Shown here: in pieces, positions 29,923 through 38,112 of the stretch
Numbering within the stretch: the first letter of the stretch is position 1
How the letters are laid out: every line of letters starts with the position of its first letter
Origin: UBA1422 sp041752735
Lineage (GTDB): Bacteria; Bacillota; Clostridia; Peptostreptococcales; Anaerovoracaceae
Assembly: GCA_041752735.1 (NCBI GenBank)
Contig: JBGSVW010000029.1
Coordinates: 49,408-113,407 of the forward strand
Length of the DNA: 64,000 nt
Direction: 5' to 3'
The notes under the pieces: model-generated
The model's input: the letters and a program-made list of their open reading frames with translations, nothing else
The model's database searches: none
Told to the model about the DNA's origin: nothing
Made by a program: the position numbers and the translations under genes

Positions 29923-30763
29923 TGGGAAGGGCGGCACAGGAAAAACCACGGTTGCCTGTGCATTTATTGAACTTTCACAAGCAAAAGCATATGCAGATTG
30001 TGACGTTGATGCACCAAATCTGCACCTGGTTACTCATCATAAGAGCCCGGCAGTCCACACCGACTATTATGGATTGCCAAAGGCGGAGATTAATCCAGAA
30101 ATATGTATTCAATGTGATCAGTGCCGAAGCGCATGTCGCTTTGAAGCCATTTCAAAATCGAATCAATATGTTGTTGATCCCTTCTCGTGTGAAGGATGCG
30201 GGGTTTGTGAACTGGTGTGCCCAGTGGATGCCATAATCTTGAAACCAGCAGTGGCTGGAGAATTGATGTTATATAAAAACGGCTCCATTTTTTCTACTGC
30301 ACAACTGAAGATGGGCAGCGGTACATCCGGCAAATTGGTTACAGAGGTAAAGAAGCAGTTGCAACCTGATTCGGACCTTGTAGATTTGACCATCATCGAC
30401 GGGTCTCCGGGGATTGGATGTCCGGTCATTGCATCTTTAAGCGGAGTTGACATGGTGTTGATTGTTGCTGAGCCCACCATATCAGGAATCAGCGATATGG
30501 AGCGTATCATCAAAACGGCTGCTACCTTTCGCGTCAAAGTTGCTGTTTGTATTAACAAATATGATGTAAATATAAAAAATACAGAGAAAATCATGGAATA
30601 CTGTCACAAGAATAATATTGCTTATGCTGGAATCATTCCATACGATCCGGACGCAGTGAAGGCCACAAACCAAGGACTGAGCATTGCAGAGTTCGATTGT
30701 GCAGCCGGTAGGGCTGTCAGAGAGGTCTTTGACAAAACAATAGCCGTTTTAGATGAAGTGTGA
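29900..30763 (+). CDS. Ferredoxin-containing MinD/ParA-family ATPase, second copy
   Basis: A 287-residue paralogue of the preceding gene. It has LSGKGGTGKTTVACAF, AYADCDVDAPNLHL, two 4Fe-4S motifs (CIQCDQCRSACRFEA and CEGCGVCELVCPVDA) and IIDGSPGIGCPVIASL. It keeps the full set of Cys. The two copies are clearly diverged, so a heterodimer is possible. Its stop overlaps a GTG, but the next gene more likely starts at the ATG at 30778. Confidence 0.88.
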   Translation: MKQLLILSGKGGTGKTTVACAFIELSQAKAYADCDVDAPNLHLVTHHKSPAVHTDYYGLPKAEINPEICIQCDQCRSACRFEAISKSNQYVVDPFSCEGCGVCELVCPVDAIILKPAVAGELMLYKNGSIFSTAQLKMGSGTSGKLVTEVKKQLQPDSDLVDLTIIDGSPGIGCPVIASLSGVDMVLIVAEPTISGISDMERIIKTAATFRVKVAVCINKYDVNIKNTEKIMEYCHKNNIAYAGIIPYDPDAVKATNQGLSIAEFDCAAGRAVREVFDKTIAVLDEV

Positions 30764-30777
30764 GGTGGAGAAATAAA

Positions 30778-31602
30778 ATGATTATCAAAACACTGGTAGA
30801 AAACATTTCAGATAAACCGGAGCTTGGTGCAGAGCATGGCCTTTGTTTGTACATTGAAACAATGCATCACAAGATTCTATTTGACACCGGCGCAAGCAAG
30901 CTTTTTGCAGAAAATGCTTCAAAAATGGGCGTGGATTTGGCGGCAGTCGATATGGTGATCCTTTCTCATGGTCATTATGACCATGGGGGCGGTATTGGTA
31001 CATTTTTGGCAGTGAACCAGAATGCAAAAATCTACATACACAAAAATGCCTTTCAGAAACGTTTTTCACATAGCATATTCAGTCAACAAAAGTATATCGG
31101 GTTGGATCAAGGTCTATTACCCAACCCAAGATTTATTTTTGTTGAAGATGGGTTGAAAATCGATGAAGAGTTGGAGCTCTTTTCCCATATCGCAGGCAAC
31201 CGATTCTCCCCATCAGGAAATCAAGACTTGTACATGGAAATTAACGGGGAATTGCTGCAGGACGATTTTTCCCATGAGCAGAATCTGATTATTACCGAAA
31301 ATGCCAAAACCCTTTTGGTGGCAGGGTGTGCCCATAAAGGAATTGTGAACATCGTCGATCAGTTTTATCAAGATAAAAAGAAAATGCCGGATATTGTCAT
31401 TGGTGGATTTCATTTATATAATGGTGCTGCGAAAAGAGATGAATCATCATCAATCGTTGCAGAAATCGGGGAAGCATTGGCGAAGACAAAAGTGCAATAT
31501 TATACCGGACATTGTACCGGGCTGAAATCTTATGAACAGCTAAAAGGAATCTTAGGCGATAAGCTAGGATATATTTCAACAGGCAGTCAAATTAGTTTAT
31601 AA
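30778..31602 (+). CDS. Metallo-beta-lactamase fold hydrolase
   Basis: A 274-residue MBL-fold protein. The metal motif is VILSHGHYDHGGGIGTF, with further His/Asp ligands in LLVAGCAHKGIVNI and YYTGHCTG near the end. It resembles the group often labelled dihydropterin-ribofuranosyl-aminobenzene phosphate synthase (methanopterin branch), but bacterial members of that group have unknown roles. The start at 30778 has GAGGTGGAG upstream. Its place between two Fe-S ATPase types suggests a role in cofactor or thiol chemistry. Confidence 0.87.
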   Translation: MIIKTLVENISDKPELGAEHGLCLYIETMHHKILFDTGASKLFAENASKMGVDLAAVDMVILSHGHYDHGGGIGTFLAVNQNAKIYIHKNAFQKRFSHSIFSQQKYIGLDQGLLPNPRFIFVEDGLKIDEELELFSHIAGNRFSPSGNQDLYMEINGELLQDDFSHEQNLIITENAKTLLVAGCAHKGIVNIVDQFYQDKKKMPDIVIGGFHLYNGAAKRDESSSIVAEIGEALAKTKVQYYTGHCTGLKSYEQLKGILGDKLGYISTGSQISL

Positions 31603-31618
31603 AAATAGGAGAAAACAA

Positions 31619-32464
31619 ATGAGCGAAACTTGTAACGAAAACTGCAGTAGCTGCGGAGAAACCTGCACAGAGAGAAAAGAACCAAAGGATCTAATTGAAA
31701 AATTGCACCAAATGAGCGATGTGAAAAAAGTGATTGGTGTGGTCAGCGGGAAAGGCGGCGTTGGAAAATCGCTGGTGACCTCCTTGCTGGCGGTGGCAAT
31801 GAACAAAAGAGGTTATCGCACGGCAATTCTTGATGCCGATGTGACTGGCCCGTCCATCCCAAAAGCCTTTGGCATTATGGGGAAAGCAACAGGGGACGAA
31901 TTTGGAATTTTTCCAATTCATAGTAAAACCGGCATTGATGTGATGTCCATCAACCTTTTATTGGAGAATGATTCGGATCCTGTGGTATGGCGTGGACCGC
32001 TGATCGCAGGAACTGTAAAGCAATTCTGGACTGATGTCATCTGGAGCAATGTGGATTTCATGTTTGTTGATATGCCTCCCGGAACAGGAGATGTTCCATT
32101 AACGGTGTTTCAATCCCTTCCCGTTGACGGGATTATCATCGTGACCTCTCCCCAGGAGCTGGTATCGATGATTGTTGCAAAAGCCGTTAAGATGGCTCGG
32201 ATGATGAGTATTCCCATTGTTGGACTGGTCGAAAACATGTCCTATTTTAAATGTCCTGATAACGATAAGGACTATAAGATTTTTGGAGATAGCCACATTG
32301 AAGACATCGCTGGAAAATATAATCTTGAAGTGATGGCAAAACTTCCAATTGACCCCAAAATCGCCGCCGCATGTGATCAGGGAATGATTGAGTTTTATGA
32401 AAACACTTGGTTGGACAAGGTTGCTGATGTGCTGGCAGGTAGCATCGAGGAGCCTTCGAAATGA
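31619..32464 (+). CDS. Mrp/Nbp35 (ApbC)-family Fe-S cluster carrier ATPase
   Basis: A 281-residue ATPase that should bind and pass on [4Fe-4S] clusters. The N-terminus has a Cys cluster, MSETCNENCSSCGETC, as in Nbp35-type proteins. Then come VVSGKGGVGKSLVTSLLAVAM (Walker A), ILDADVTGPSIPKAF, FVDMPPGTGDVPLTVFQS and GLVENMSYFKCPD, whose usual CxxC partner is reduced to a single Cys. It overlaps the next gene by four bases. AGGAG precedes the ATG. Confidence 0.93.
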   Translation: MSETCNENCSSCGETCTERKEPKDLIEKLHQMSDVKKVIGVVSGKGGVGKSLVTSLLAVAMNKRGYRTAILDADVTGPSIPKAFGIMGKATGDEFGIFPIHSKTGIDVMSINLLLENDSDPVVWRGPLIAGTVKQFWTDVIWSNVDFMFVDMPPGTGDVPLTVFQSLPVDGIIIVTSPQELVSMIVAKAVKMARMMSIPIVGLVENMSYFKCPDNDKDYKIFGDSHIEDIAGKYNLEVMAKLPIDPKIAAACDQGMIEFYENTWLDKVADVLAGSIEEPSK

Positions 32465-33285
32465 GTGGGCATGCCCAGCAGGCACAATCGCTTTTTGAAC
32501 AAGGCTATAGTTGTTCCCAGGCGATATTTGCAGCCTTTGCCGATGAAACAGGAATGGAAATTGAAACAGCCCTTAAAATAGCCTCATCCTTTGGCGGAGG
32601 GATGGGCAGGCTCCGTGAAGTATGTGGTGCCGTCAGTGGGATGTTTCTGGTTGTTGGCGCAAAATACGGGTATGCGATGCCTGATGACAAATCAGCAAAA
32701 GACGAACATTATCGTTTGATTCAAACCTTGGCCAAGAGATTCCATGAGCGCGAAGGAACAATTATTTGCAGAGACCTCTTGGGACGGGAAGCGGGCTGGG
32801 ACAATCCAAAGAGTGATGAACGAACTCGAGATTATTATAATGCAAGACCTTGTACAAGATTTGTCGTGGAAGCGGCAATCATCTTGGATGAATATATCTT
32901 GAATAGAAAAATGGAGGAAAATAAAATGATTAAAATTGCAGTAGCAAGCGAAAACGAAATGGTGACAGGTCACTTTGGACATTGCATCAACTTCAATATT
33001 TTTGAAGCCGAAGATGGTCAGATTCTTAAGAGTGTGTCTATTCCAAATCCAGGTCACAAACCCGGGTTTTTGCCAAACTATCTTAACGATCTGGGTGTTA
33101 ACGTAATTATATCCGGAGGCATGGGCGGTGGCGCCATAGAGATTTTTAATGAAAAAAACATTGAAGTGATCGTAGGCGCTGAGGGAAATGCCATGGCGGC
33201 TGCCAAAGCTTATTTGCAGGGAGAATTGGTATCCACTGGTTCTGTATGCCACGAACATCAACATCATGATGAGTGTGGAAACTAG
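32461..33285 (+). CDS. C_GCAxxG_C_C domain joined in frame to a NifX-like domain
   Basis: A 274-codon frame. Residues 1-145 belong to the C_GCAxxG_C_C family (EQGYSCSQAIFAAFAD, REVCGAVSGM, TIICRDLLG, ARPCTRFVVEAA). Residues 156-274 form a NifX-like domain (MIKIAVASENEMVTGHFGHC, VNVIISGGMGGGAIEIFNEK) with a His-rich tail CHEHQHHDECGN. At the junction GGAGG (32913-32917) stands eight bases before an in-frame ATG (32926), so free NifX may also be made. The first domain is thought to be a redox or metal protein; its role is unproven. The gene overlaps the Mrp gene. Confidence 0.88.
   Translation: MSGHAQQAQSLFEQGYSCSQAIFAAFADETGMEIETALKIASSFGGGMGRLREVCGAVSGMFLVVGAKYGYAMPDDKSAKDEHYRLIQTLAKRFHEREGTIICRDLLGREAGWDNPKSDERTRDYYNARPCTRFVVEAAIILDEYILNRKMEENKMIKIAVASENEMVTGHFGHCINFNIFEAEDGQILKSVSIPNPGHKPGFLPNYLNDLGVNVIISGGMGGGAIEIFNEKNIEVIVGAEGNAMAAAKAYLQGELVSTGSVCHEHQHHDECGN
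32926..33285 (+). CDS. Possible internal start giving free NifX-like protein
   Basis: This lies in the same frame as the preceding entry. The ATG at 32926 has GGAGG eight bases upstream and would yield a 119-residue NifX-like protein, a normal size for the family. The spacing and sequence of this junction closely match those of the ferredoxin-rubrerythrin frame at 15171-15191. Confidence 0.5.
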   Translation: MIKIAVASENEMVTGHFGHCINFNIFEAEDGQILKSVSIPNPGHKPGFLPNYLNDLGVNVIISGGMGGGAIEIFNEKNIEVIVGAEGNAMAAAKAYLQGELVSTGSVCHEHQHHDECGN

Positions 33286-33297
33286 GGAGGGCTAAAC

Positions 33298-33978
33298 ATG
33301 AGCAGTTGTGCAAAGTGTTTCTTCCCGGAAAAAATATGCCGACATCAAAACGGAATGGGCCTGGACGACTGCCCGACGAAGCAAAACATCAATGAAGTGG
33401 AAGTGGCCTTCGCTAAATATCAGGATGAACCCTATAAGAAATTTAGCAAAGCGGCAGCCTTGCAAGAGGCTGCCGGATATAGCCATGATGCTGATGGAGA
33501 AACGGTTCCAACCAAAACCCGACTTCAAGAAACCATTGAGTTTTGTCTCCGAATGGAGTATAACAAAATAGGGTTGGCTTTTTGTCTGGGTTTACAAAAA
33601 GAAGCGGCCATTGTAAATGACATATTGGTGGCCAATGGTTTTGAGGTAGTCTCTGTGATTTGTAAAGTCGGGGGGATTTGCAAAGAGGATTTTGGCATCG
33701 ATCAGAAAGACAAAATCAATCCAGGCGAATATGAAGTGATATGCAATCCCATTGCGCAGGCCGAAATATGCAACGCAAATAACACGGACTTTAATATCGT
33801 TCTTGGCTTATGTGTTGGACATGATTCTATGTTCTTTAAGAACAGCAAAGCATTTTGCACTGTTTTTGCTGTGAAAGACAGGGTTCTGGCACACAACCCG
33901 CTGGGGGCTGTCTATACGGCCAAGACGTATTATAAAAAATTGAATAAAGTTAAAAAAGGAGTAAGCAACAATGAATGA
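33298..33978 (+). CDS. DUF1847 family protein
   Basis: A 226-residue protein with the same layout as the first two thirds of the 23469 product: a Cys-rich start (CAKCFFPEKICRHQ), GLAFCLGLQKEAAIV, VICKVGGICKEDF, CNPIAQAEICNA and GLCVGHDSMFF. It has no rhodanese part. The many paired Cys suggest a metal or Fe-S site. It overlaps the following C_GCAxxG_C_C gene by eight bases. Confidence 0.87.
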   Translation: MSSCAKCFFPEKICRHQNGMGLDDCPTKQNINEVEVAFAKYQDEPYKKFSKAAALQEAAGYSHDADGETVPTKTRLQETIEFCLRMEYNKIGLAFCLGLQKEAAIVNDILVANGFEVVSVICKVGGICKEDFGIDQKDKINPGEYEVICNPIAQAEICNANNTDFNIVLGLCVGHDSMFFKNSKAFCTVFAVKDRVLAHNPLGAVYTAKTYYKKLNKVKKGVSNNE

Positions 33979-34438
33979 GCTAAACGGCATAGATCAACTA
34001 CCGGTAGAAGTTCGAAACAAGGCCGGGAACTTTTTTAAAGAAGGATATAACTGCGCGGAAGCAATATTCTTGACATACCAACCTTTACTCGCGCCGGAGA
34101 TTGATTCTTCACTGGTCAGGTTGTTTACGGGATACGGAAGTGGTGTGGGAGAGTCGGGCTGCATGTGCGGCGCACTAACCGGCTCCATTGCAGCGCTTAA
34201 TATGATTAAAGGACGTACTTCGAATCAAGTGTCCAGAGATGAGGCATATGAATTGGCAAAAGAATTTACAGATCGATTTACCGAGAAATATGGCGTGACA
34301 TGCTGTAGAGCACTGAATCCACATCCTTTCGAATCGAAAGAGCATTTGGTCAACTGTTTGAAGATTACAGGGAATACATCAAAGCTAATGATGGAATTTT
34401 TGTTAGAAAAGGGACTCTATTTACCTGAGGAAGCGTAA
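33971..34438 (+). CDS. C_GCAxxG_C_C family protein
   Basis: A 155-residue stand-alone member of the family seen at 32461. Key parts are KEGYNCAEAIFLTYQ, GESGCMCGALTGSIAAL, YGVTCCRALNPHPF and HLVNCLKITG, giving the spaced Cys after which the family is named. The protein is small, soluble and helical. The role is unknown; a redox or metal-binding function is inferred from the Cys. The next gene follows 19 bases later. Confidence 0.88.
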   Translation: MNELNGIDQLPVEVRNKAGNFFKEGYNCAEAIFLTYQPLLAPEIDSSLVRLFTGYGSGVGESGCMCGALTGSIAALNMIKGRTSNQVSRDEAYELAKEFTDRFTEKYGVTCCRALNPHPFESKEHLVNCLKITGNTSKLMMEFLLEKGLYLPEEA

Positions 34439-34457
34439 CAGTTAGGAGAATAAGAAC

Positions 34458-35186
34458 ATGGAACAATGGGGTACGTTTGGCTGGATTATGGTGTTTGCAT
34501 TGGGTGCAATGATTGTAAACACCTTTGGGATATGGATGGTTTACAAAAATAAAGAGCTTGCAGACAAATCAAAAGAATATGTTATTTGTTTTGCTGCCGG
34601 CGTATTAATTGCATCCCCTCTGATTATGGCGCTACCGGAAGCCTTACACAAGAATCCAACTGCCGGTATTGCTGCGTTGGGCGGGTTTTTATTTATGTAT
34701 TTTGTCAACAAAGTAATCAAGCATTACACAAACCAAAAGGAACTGGCCTTTGGTATAACCGCCTTGGTTGGAATTGGTATTCACTCCTTTATTGATGGAA
34801 TCGTATACACCGTGACCTTTAGCGTCAGCACGATTGTCGGCATGCTAGCTGGAACGGGTTTGGTCGTTCATGAATTTGCAGAGGGAATCATAACATTTAC
34901 GGTTCTGACAAAAAGTGGGATGGTAGGAAAAAAAGCAATCCTCTATGCCTTTTTGACTGCTGCCCTGACAACACCGATTGGTGCACTGATTGCATACCCT
35001 GTAATCCATGGAGTTAATGATTCTTTGCTGGGTAGTGCCCTAGGTGCGGTTGGTGGCGTGTTAATCTATTTATCCGCATCCCATTTGCTACCGGAAGCAG
35101 GAGAGCATGAAAAGAAACATTCTTATGTCGCATTTTTACTTGGAGTAGGTTTGGCAATCTTCACCATGCTCAGCGGAAGTGGTTGA
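34458..35186 (+). CDS. ZIP family metal transporter
   Basis: A 242-residue membrane protein with about eight helices. The metal path motifs are GIHSFIDGIVYT and VVHEFAEGIITF, the paired HxxxD / HExxE sites of ZIP helices 4 and 5. ZIP proteins bring Zn2+, Fe2+ or related ions into the cytosol. Within the cluster it could supply the metal for the NifX/Mrp proteins; the ion cannot be told. Confidence 0.88.
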   Translation: MEQWGTFGWIMVFALGAMIVNTFGIWMVYKNKELADKSKEYVICFAAGVLIASPLIMALPEALHKNPTAGIAALGGFLFMYFVNKVIKHYTNQKELAFGITALVGIGIHSFIDGIVYTVTFSVSTIVGMLAGTGLVVHEFAEGIITFTVLTKSGMVGKKAILYAFLTAALTTPIGALIAYPVIHGVNDSLLGSALGAVGGVLIYLSASHLLPEAGEHEKKHSYVAFLLGVGLAIFTMLSGSG

Positions 35187-35234
35187 TTGACCATGAACCA
35201 ACAAATGCCTAGTGTATACGGTTAAGGAGGGACA

Positions 35235-35711
35235 ATGTTCACATATGTATTATATGGTCTTGCAGGTGCAGGCCTTATGATTTCTTTTTATAAAGACAAA
35301 AAAAAGACGATAATTGCACTAAAAAAAGCCTGGAAGGCCTTTGAAAATATTCTTCCCCAGCTATTGTCCATACTAATCATTATTGGATTGGCGTTGGCGA
35401 TCTTGAGTCCCCAAACCATTTCGACCTTAATTGGAACCAAATCCGGCGCATGGGGAGTCTTAGCAGCAGCATTGATTGGATCGGCTACACTGATACCTGG
35501 ATTTGTTGCTTTTCCTTTAGCTGCAGCACTATTAGATAGTGGCGCGGGCTATATGCAAATCACAGCTTTTGTTTCTACCCTTATGATGGTGGGCATTGTA
35601 ACACTGCCAATGGAAATGAAAACCATGGGAAAGCGGGCAACCATCATTCGAAATGTGGCAGCTTTCATCTTTTCCCTGATTGCAGCTGTTGTAATTGGGG
35701 TGACTTTATGA
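35235..35711 (+). CDS. Half-size permease (ArsP/DUF318-type), first half
   Basis: A 158-residue membrane protein with about four or five helices. The stretch GSATLIPGFVAFPLAAALLDSGAGYMQITAF matches one half of the ArsP/COG0701 permease family, normally about 300 or more residues. Together with the next gene it makes a complete two-part permease. GGAGG precedes the ATG. The substrate is unknown; ArsP members export organic arsenicals, but others have no known substrate. Confidence 0.8.
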   Translation: MFTYVLYGLAGAGLMISFYKDKKKTIIALKKAWKAFENILPQLLSILIIIGLALAILSPQTISTLIGTKSGAWGVLAAALIGSATLIPGFVAFPLAAALLDSGAGYMQITAFVSTLMMVGIVTLPMEMKTMGKRATIIRNVAAFIFSLIAAVVIGVTL

Positions 35712-36238
35712 TAAAAACTGCATTGCTACGCTATAAAGTATTTATCATTTTAATGATAATAAATTTAATCATTATGTTTACTCTGCCGGATATTGGCTTT
35801 GATGCCATGAACATCACAAAGCAAAACTTGCTGGAAATGATGTCTGTCATCCCGCCAATTTTTGTGTTATTGGGGTTATTGGACGTTTGGGTAGACCGAG
35901 CAACGATGATCAAGTATACCGGCAACGGTTCGGGGGTGAGGGGTGTACTGATTTCATTTCTTATTGGGTCTGCTGCAGCAGGACCACTTTATGCTGCTTT
36001 TCCGGTTGCGGGGATGATGATAAAAAAGGGAAGCAGTTTGTTTAACGTATTTGTTTTTATTGGAGCATGGTCCACAACAAAAATTCCAATGCTGACATTT
36101 GAAGCGGCAAACATGGGGCTTTCATTTACCTTGCTGCGACTATCATTAAGCATCATAGGAATTCTTTTGATTGCCACATTATCGGACAAACTATTGACCC
36201 ATGAACGCAAAGCCGAAATCTATAAGCTGAACCAATAA
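35708..36238 (+). CDS. Half-size permease (ArsP/DUF318-type), second half
   Basis: A 176-residue partner of the preceding gene, overlapping it by four bases. The repeat GSAAAGPLYAAFPVAGMMIKKGSSLFNVFVFIGAWSTTKIP mirrors the motif of the first half, as expected for a permease built from two inverted or repeated units. Each half has its own start and ribosome context, so this is a split gene pair rather than a frameshift. Confidence 0.8.
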   Translation: MIKTALLRYKVFIILMIINLIIMFTLPDIGFDAMNITKQNLLEMMSVIPPIFVLLGLLDVWVDRATMIKYTGNGSGVRGVLISFLIGSAAAGPLYAAFPVAGMMIKKGSSLFNVFVFIGAWSTTKIPMLTFEAANMGLSFTLLRLSLSIIGILLIATLSDKLLTHERKAEIYKLNQ

Positions 36239-36274
36239 TCGAAGCTGAACAAAAGACAGAAAAGGAAGGGAAAC

Positions 36275-36790
36275 ATGGCAAACGAAATAATTGAAAACCT
36301 TGAGAGAAAAGATTTGCTCCGGTTGATTGATATTTATGCTAAGAACTGGTTGGCAATGGATGGTGTTTGGTTTCAATCCATTGAACAAAAGTTTGGAATG
36401 AATGAAGCAATCGAACATGATGAAAATGCCTGGAGACAGTTCACGGTAATCGAGGCAAACCGGATTAAAGAATTTCTGGACTTACCGGAAAAAGCTGGTC
36501 TTGATGGTCTGAAAAAAGCATTGGCATTGAGAATGTATGCCAATATCAATGCCGATGAAATTATCATTCAGGAGAATACATTGATTTACAGGACATTGGA
36601 TTGCCGTGTTCAAAATGCAAGAAAGCGAAAAGGGATGGAATTTCACCCTTGCAAATCTGTTGGTATCATAGAGTATACTTTCTTTGCAAAGACCATTGAC
36701 GCGAGGATTTCATGCGAGGCAATCAGTTGTTATCCTGATGTGACGGATGAAACCTGCAACTGCGCCTGGAAATTTACATTACGCACATAA
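36275..36790 (+). CDS. DUF6125-like cytosolic protein
   Basis: A 171-residue soluble protein. LLRLIDIYAKNWLAMDGVWFQSIEQKFGMNEAIEHDENAW and a C-terminal part with MEFHPCKSVGIIEYTFFAKTIDARISCEAISCYPD and TCNCAWKF recall the DUF6125 group of unknown function. Several Cys in the last third could bind metal. It is the last gene of the cluster; a new promoter follows at once. Confidence 0.75.
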   Translation: MANEIIENLERKDLLRLIDIYAKNWLAMDGVWFQSIEQKFGMNEAIEHDENAWRQFTVIEANRIKEFLDLPEKAGLDGLKKALALRMYANINADEIIIQENTLIYRTLDCRVQNARKRKGMEFHPCKSVGIIEYTFFAKTIDARISCEAISCYPDVTDETCNCAWKFTLRT

Positions 36791-36819
36791 TTGCATCGTT
36801 GAAACAAAGAATATATAAT
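36791..36819 (+). promoter_or_regulatory. Promoter of the ThrE-like operon
   Basis: TTGCAT (36791-36796), a 17-base spacer, and a perfect TATAAT (36814-36819). It starts right after the stop of the DUF6125-like gene, marking the cluster's downstream edge. Confidence 0.7.
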
Positions 36820-36856
36820 AAAAAGCAATAAAACAAAACAGACGGGAGGAGTGACC

Positions 36857-37636
36857 ATGGGGAAGAAATCCCTGAAAGAGGATGATCTGAACAAGATTCT
36901 AGGCATCGCTATGGAAGTTGGGAATGCCATTCTTCAGTGTGGTGGCGAAGTACGGCGTGTAGAAGATGCGATTAGCAGAATTTGTATGGCATATGGATGC
37001 ACGGATTCAGATGTATTTTCGCTAACCTCCGAAATTGTAGCCACGGCGTCCTATGGCACCGTGCGGCATACACAATCAAAACGAATCCATTATTATTCTT
37101 ACAACCTAAAGCAACTGGAAGAAATCAATGCCCTGTCTAGAGAAATATGCCGGCTGACCCCGGAACCTGAGCAGGTTCATGATAGAATCTTTGCCATCTT
37201 GAGGAGCAGCCGAATCAATCCACTAAAAAAGTATATCGGATTTGCACTGGCAGCTTCCGCATTTACAATTTTTTTCGGCGGACAATGGTTGGACGGACTT
37301 GCATCTTTGATGGTCGCCAGTGTAATCTTTCTTATAGAGCACTACATAAAAAAAGAAAGAATCAATCAGTTGGCTTACACCATTACAGCCTCTTTTATTG
37401 CTGGGTTGGTTGCCATCGGCATCAATGTCGTGGTTGGCTCACTTGATTTAAATGCCGTCATTATTGGTAACGTCATGCTGATGATACCTGGTGTAAGTTT
37501 TACAAACGGTGTCAGGGATCTGCTGGGTGGAGACATTGCGGCAGGCTTTTTGCGTATCAGCGAATCTGTATTAATTTCTGTTGCCATTGCTGCAGGTTTT
37601 GCACTCCCACTATTAATGATTGGAGGTGCAGTATGA
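36857..37636 (+). CDS. Threonine/serine exporter family, ThrE N-terminal subunit
   Basis: A 259-residue membrane protein. The cytosolic part (about 1-110) has CGGEVRRVEDAISRICMAYG and the mid part FSLTSEIVATASYG. Four or five helices follow, including GNVMLMIPGVSFTNGVRDLLGGDIAAGFLR, the typical ThrE loop. The family exports threonine and serine. Together with the next small gene it equals a full-length ThrE. The start is the ATG at 36857 with GGGAGGAG upstream. Confidence 0.9.
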   Translation: MGKKSLKEDDLNKILGIAMEVGNAILQCGGEVRRVEDAISRICMAYGCTDSDVFSLTSEIVATASYGTVRHTQSKRIHYYSYNLKQLEEINALSREICRLTPEPEQVHDRIFAILRSSRINPLKKYIGFALAASAFTIFFGGQWLDGLASLMVASVIFLIEHYIKKERINQLAYTITASFIAGLVAIGINVVVGSLDLNAVIIGNVMLMIPGVSFTNGVRDLLGGDIAAGFLRISESVLISVAIAAGFALPLLMIGGAV

Positions 37637-38085
37637 TGGATCATTGGGTAACAATCATCGCGGCAGGTGCCGGTAGCGCGGGTTTCGCATTCTTTTTTAA
37701 TGCCAAGAAGGTTCAGATTCTGTGCGCTACCATCAGTGGACTTTTGGTCAGCGGTTTATATCTATTTCTGGCTTCACAGTACGATAGCCTCCTTTTGGAC
37801 AATATGCTTTGTGCTATGTTTGTGACCGCCTACGCAGAAATCTTTGCCCGCATCATGAAAGCACCATCTTCGGTATTTTTGTTGCCAGCTATTATTCCGC
37901 TGGTACCGGGTGGGTTCCTATATTATGCTATGTATGGATTGGTTACCGGTGAAAATTCAGTCGCCTGGCAAAACGCCAATGCAACAATGCTTACAGGACT
38001 GGGTATTGCCTTGGGCATACTGGTCGTGTCAGTCATCGTGTCAGGCATTGATATGATAAGAAACACCAACTCATTGCCAACTTAA
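37633..38085 (+). CDS. Threonine/serine exporter family, ThrE C-terminal subunit
   Basis: A 150-residue membrane protein with about five helices, matching the second half of ThrE (AYAEIFARIMKAPSSVFLLPAIIPLVPGGFLYYAMYGLV). It overlaps the first subunit by four bases, so both are made together. The two-gene form is common in Bacillota. Confidence 0.9.
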   Translation: MMDHWVTIIAAGAGSAGFAFFFNAKKVQILCATISGLLVSGLYLFLASQYDSLLLDNMLCAMFVTAYAEIFARIMKAPSSVFLLPAIIPLVPGGFLYYAMYGLVTGENSVAWQNANATMLTGLGIALGILVVSVIVSGIDMIRNTNSLPT

Positions 38086-38112
38086 AGAACACAGAAAGAT
38101 GAAGGTGTAAAA

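Noticed and set aside
28694..33285. Nitrogenase (nif) cluster
   Set aside because: NifX-like domains and Fe-S ATPases are present, but no nifH, nifD, nifK or nifE/N is in the window, so nitrogen fixation is not supported.
35235..36238. Frameshifted single permease gene
   Set aside because: Each half has its own start and a clean 4-base ATGA overlap, which points to two real genes.
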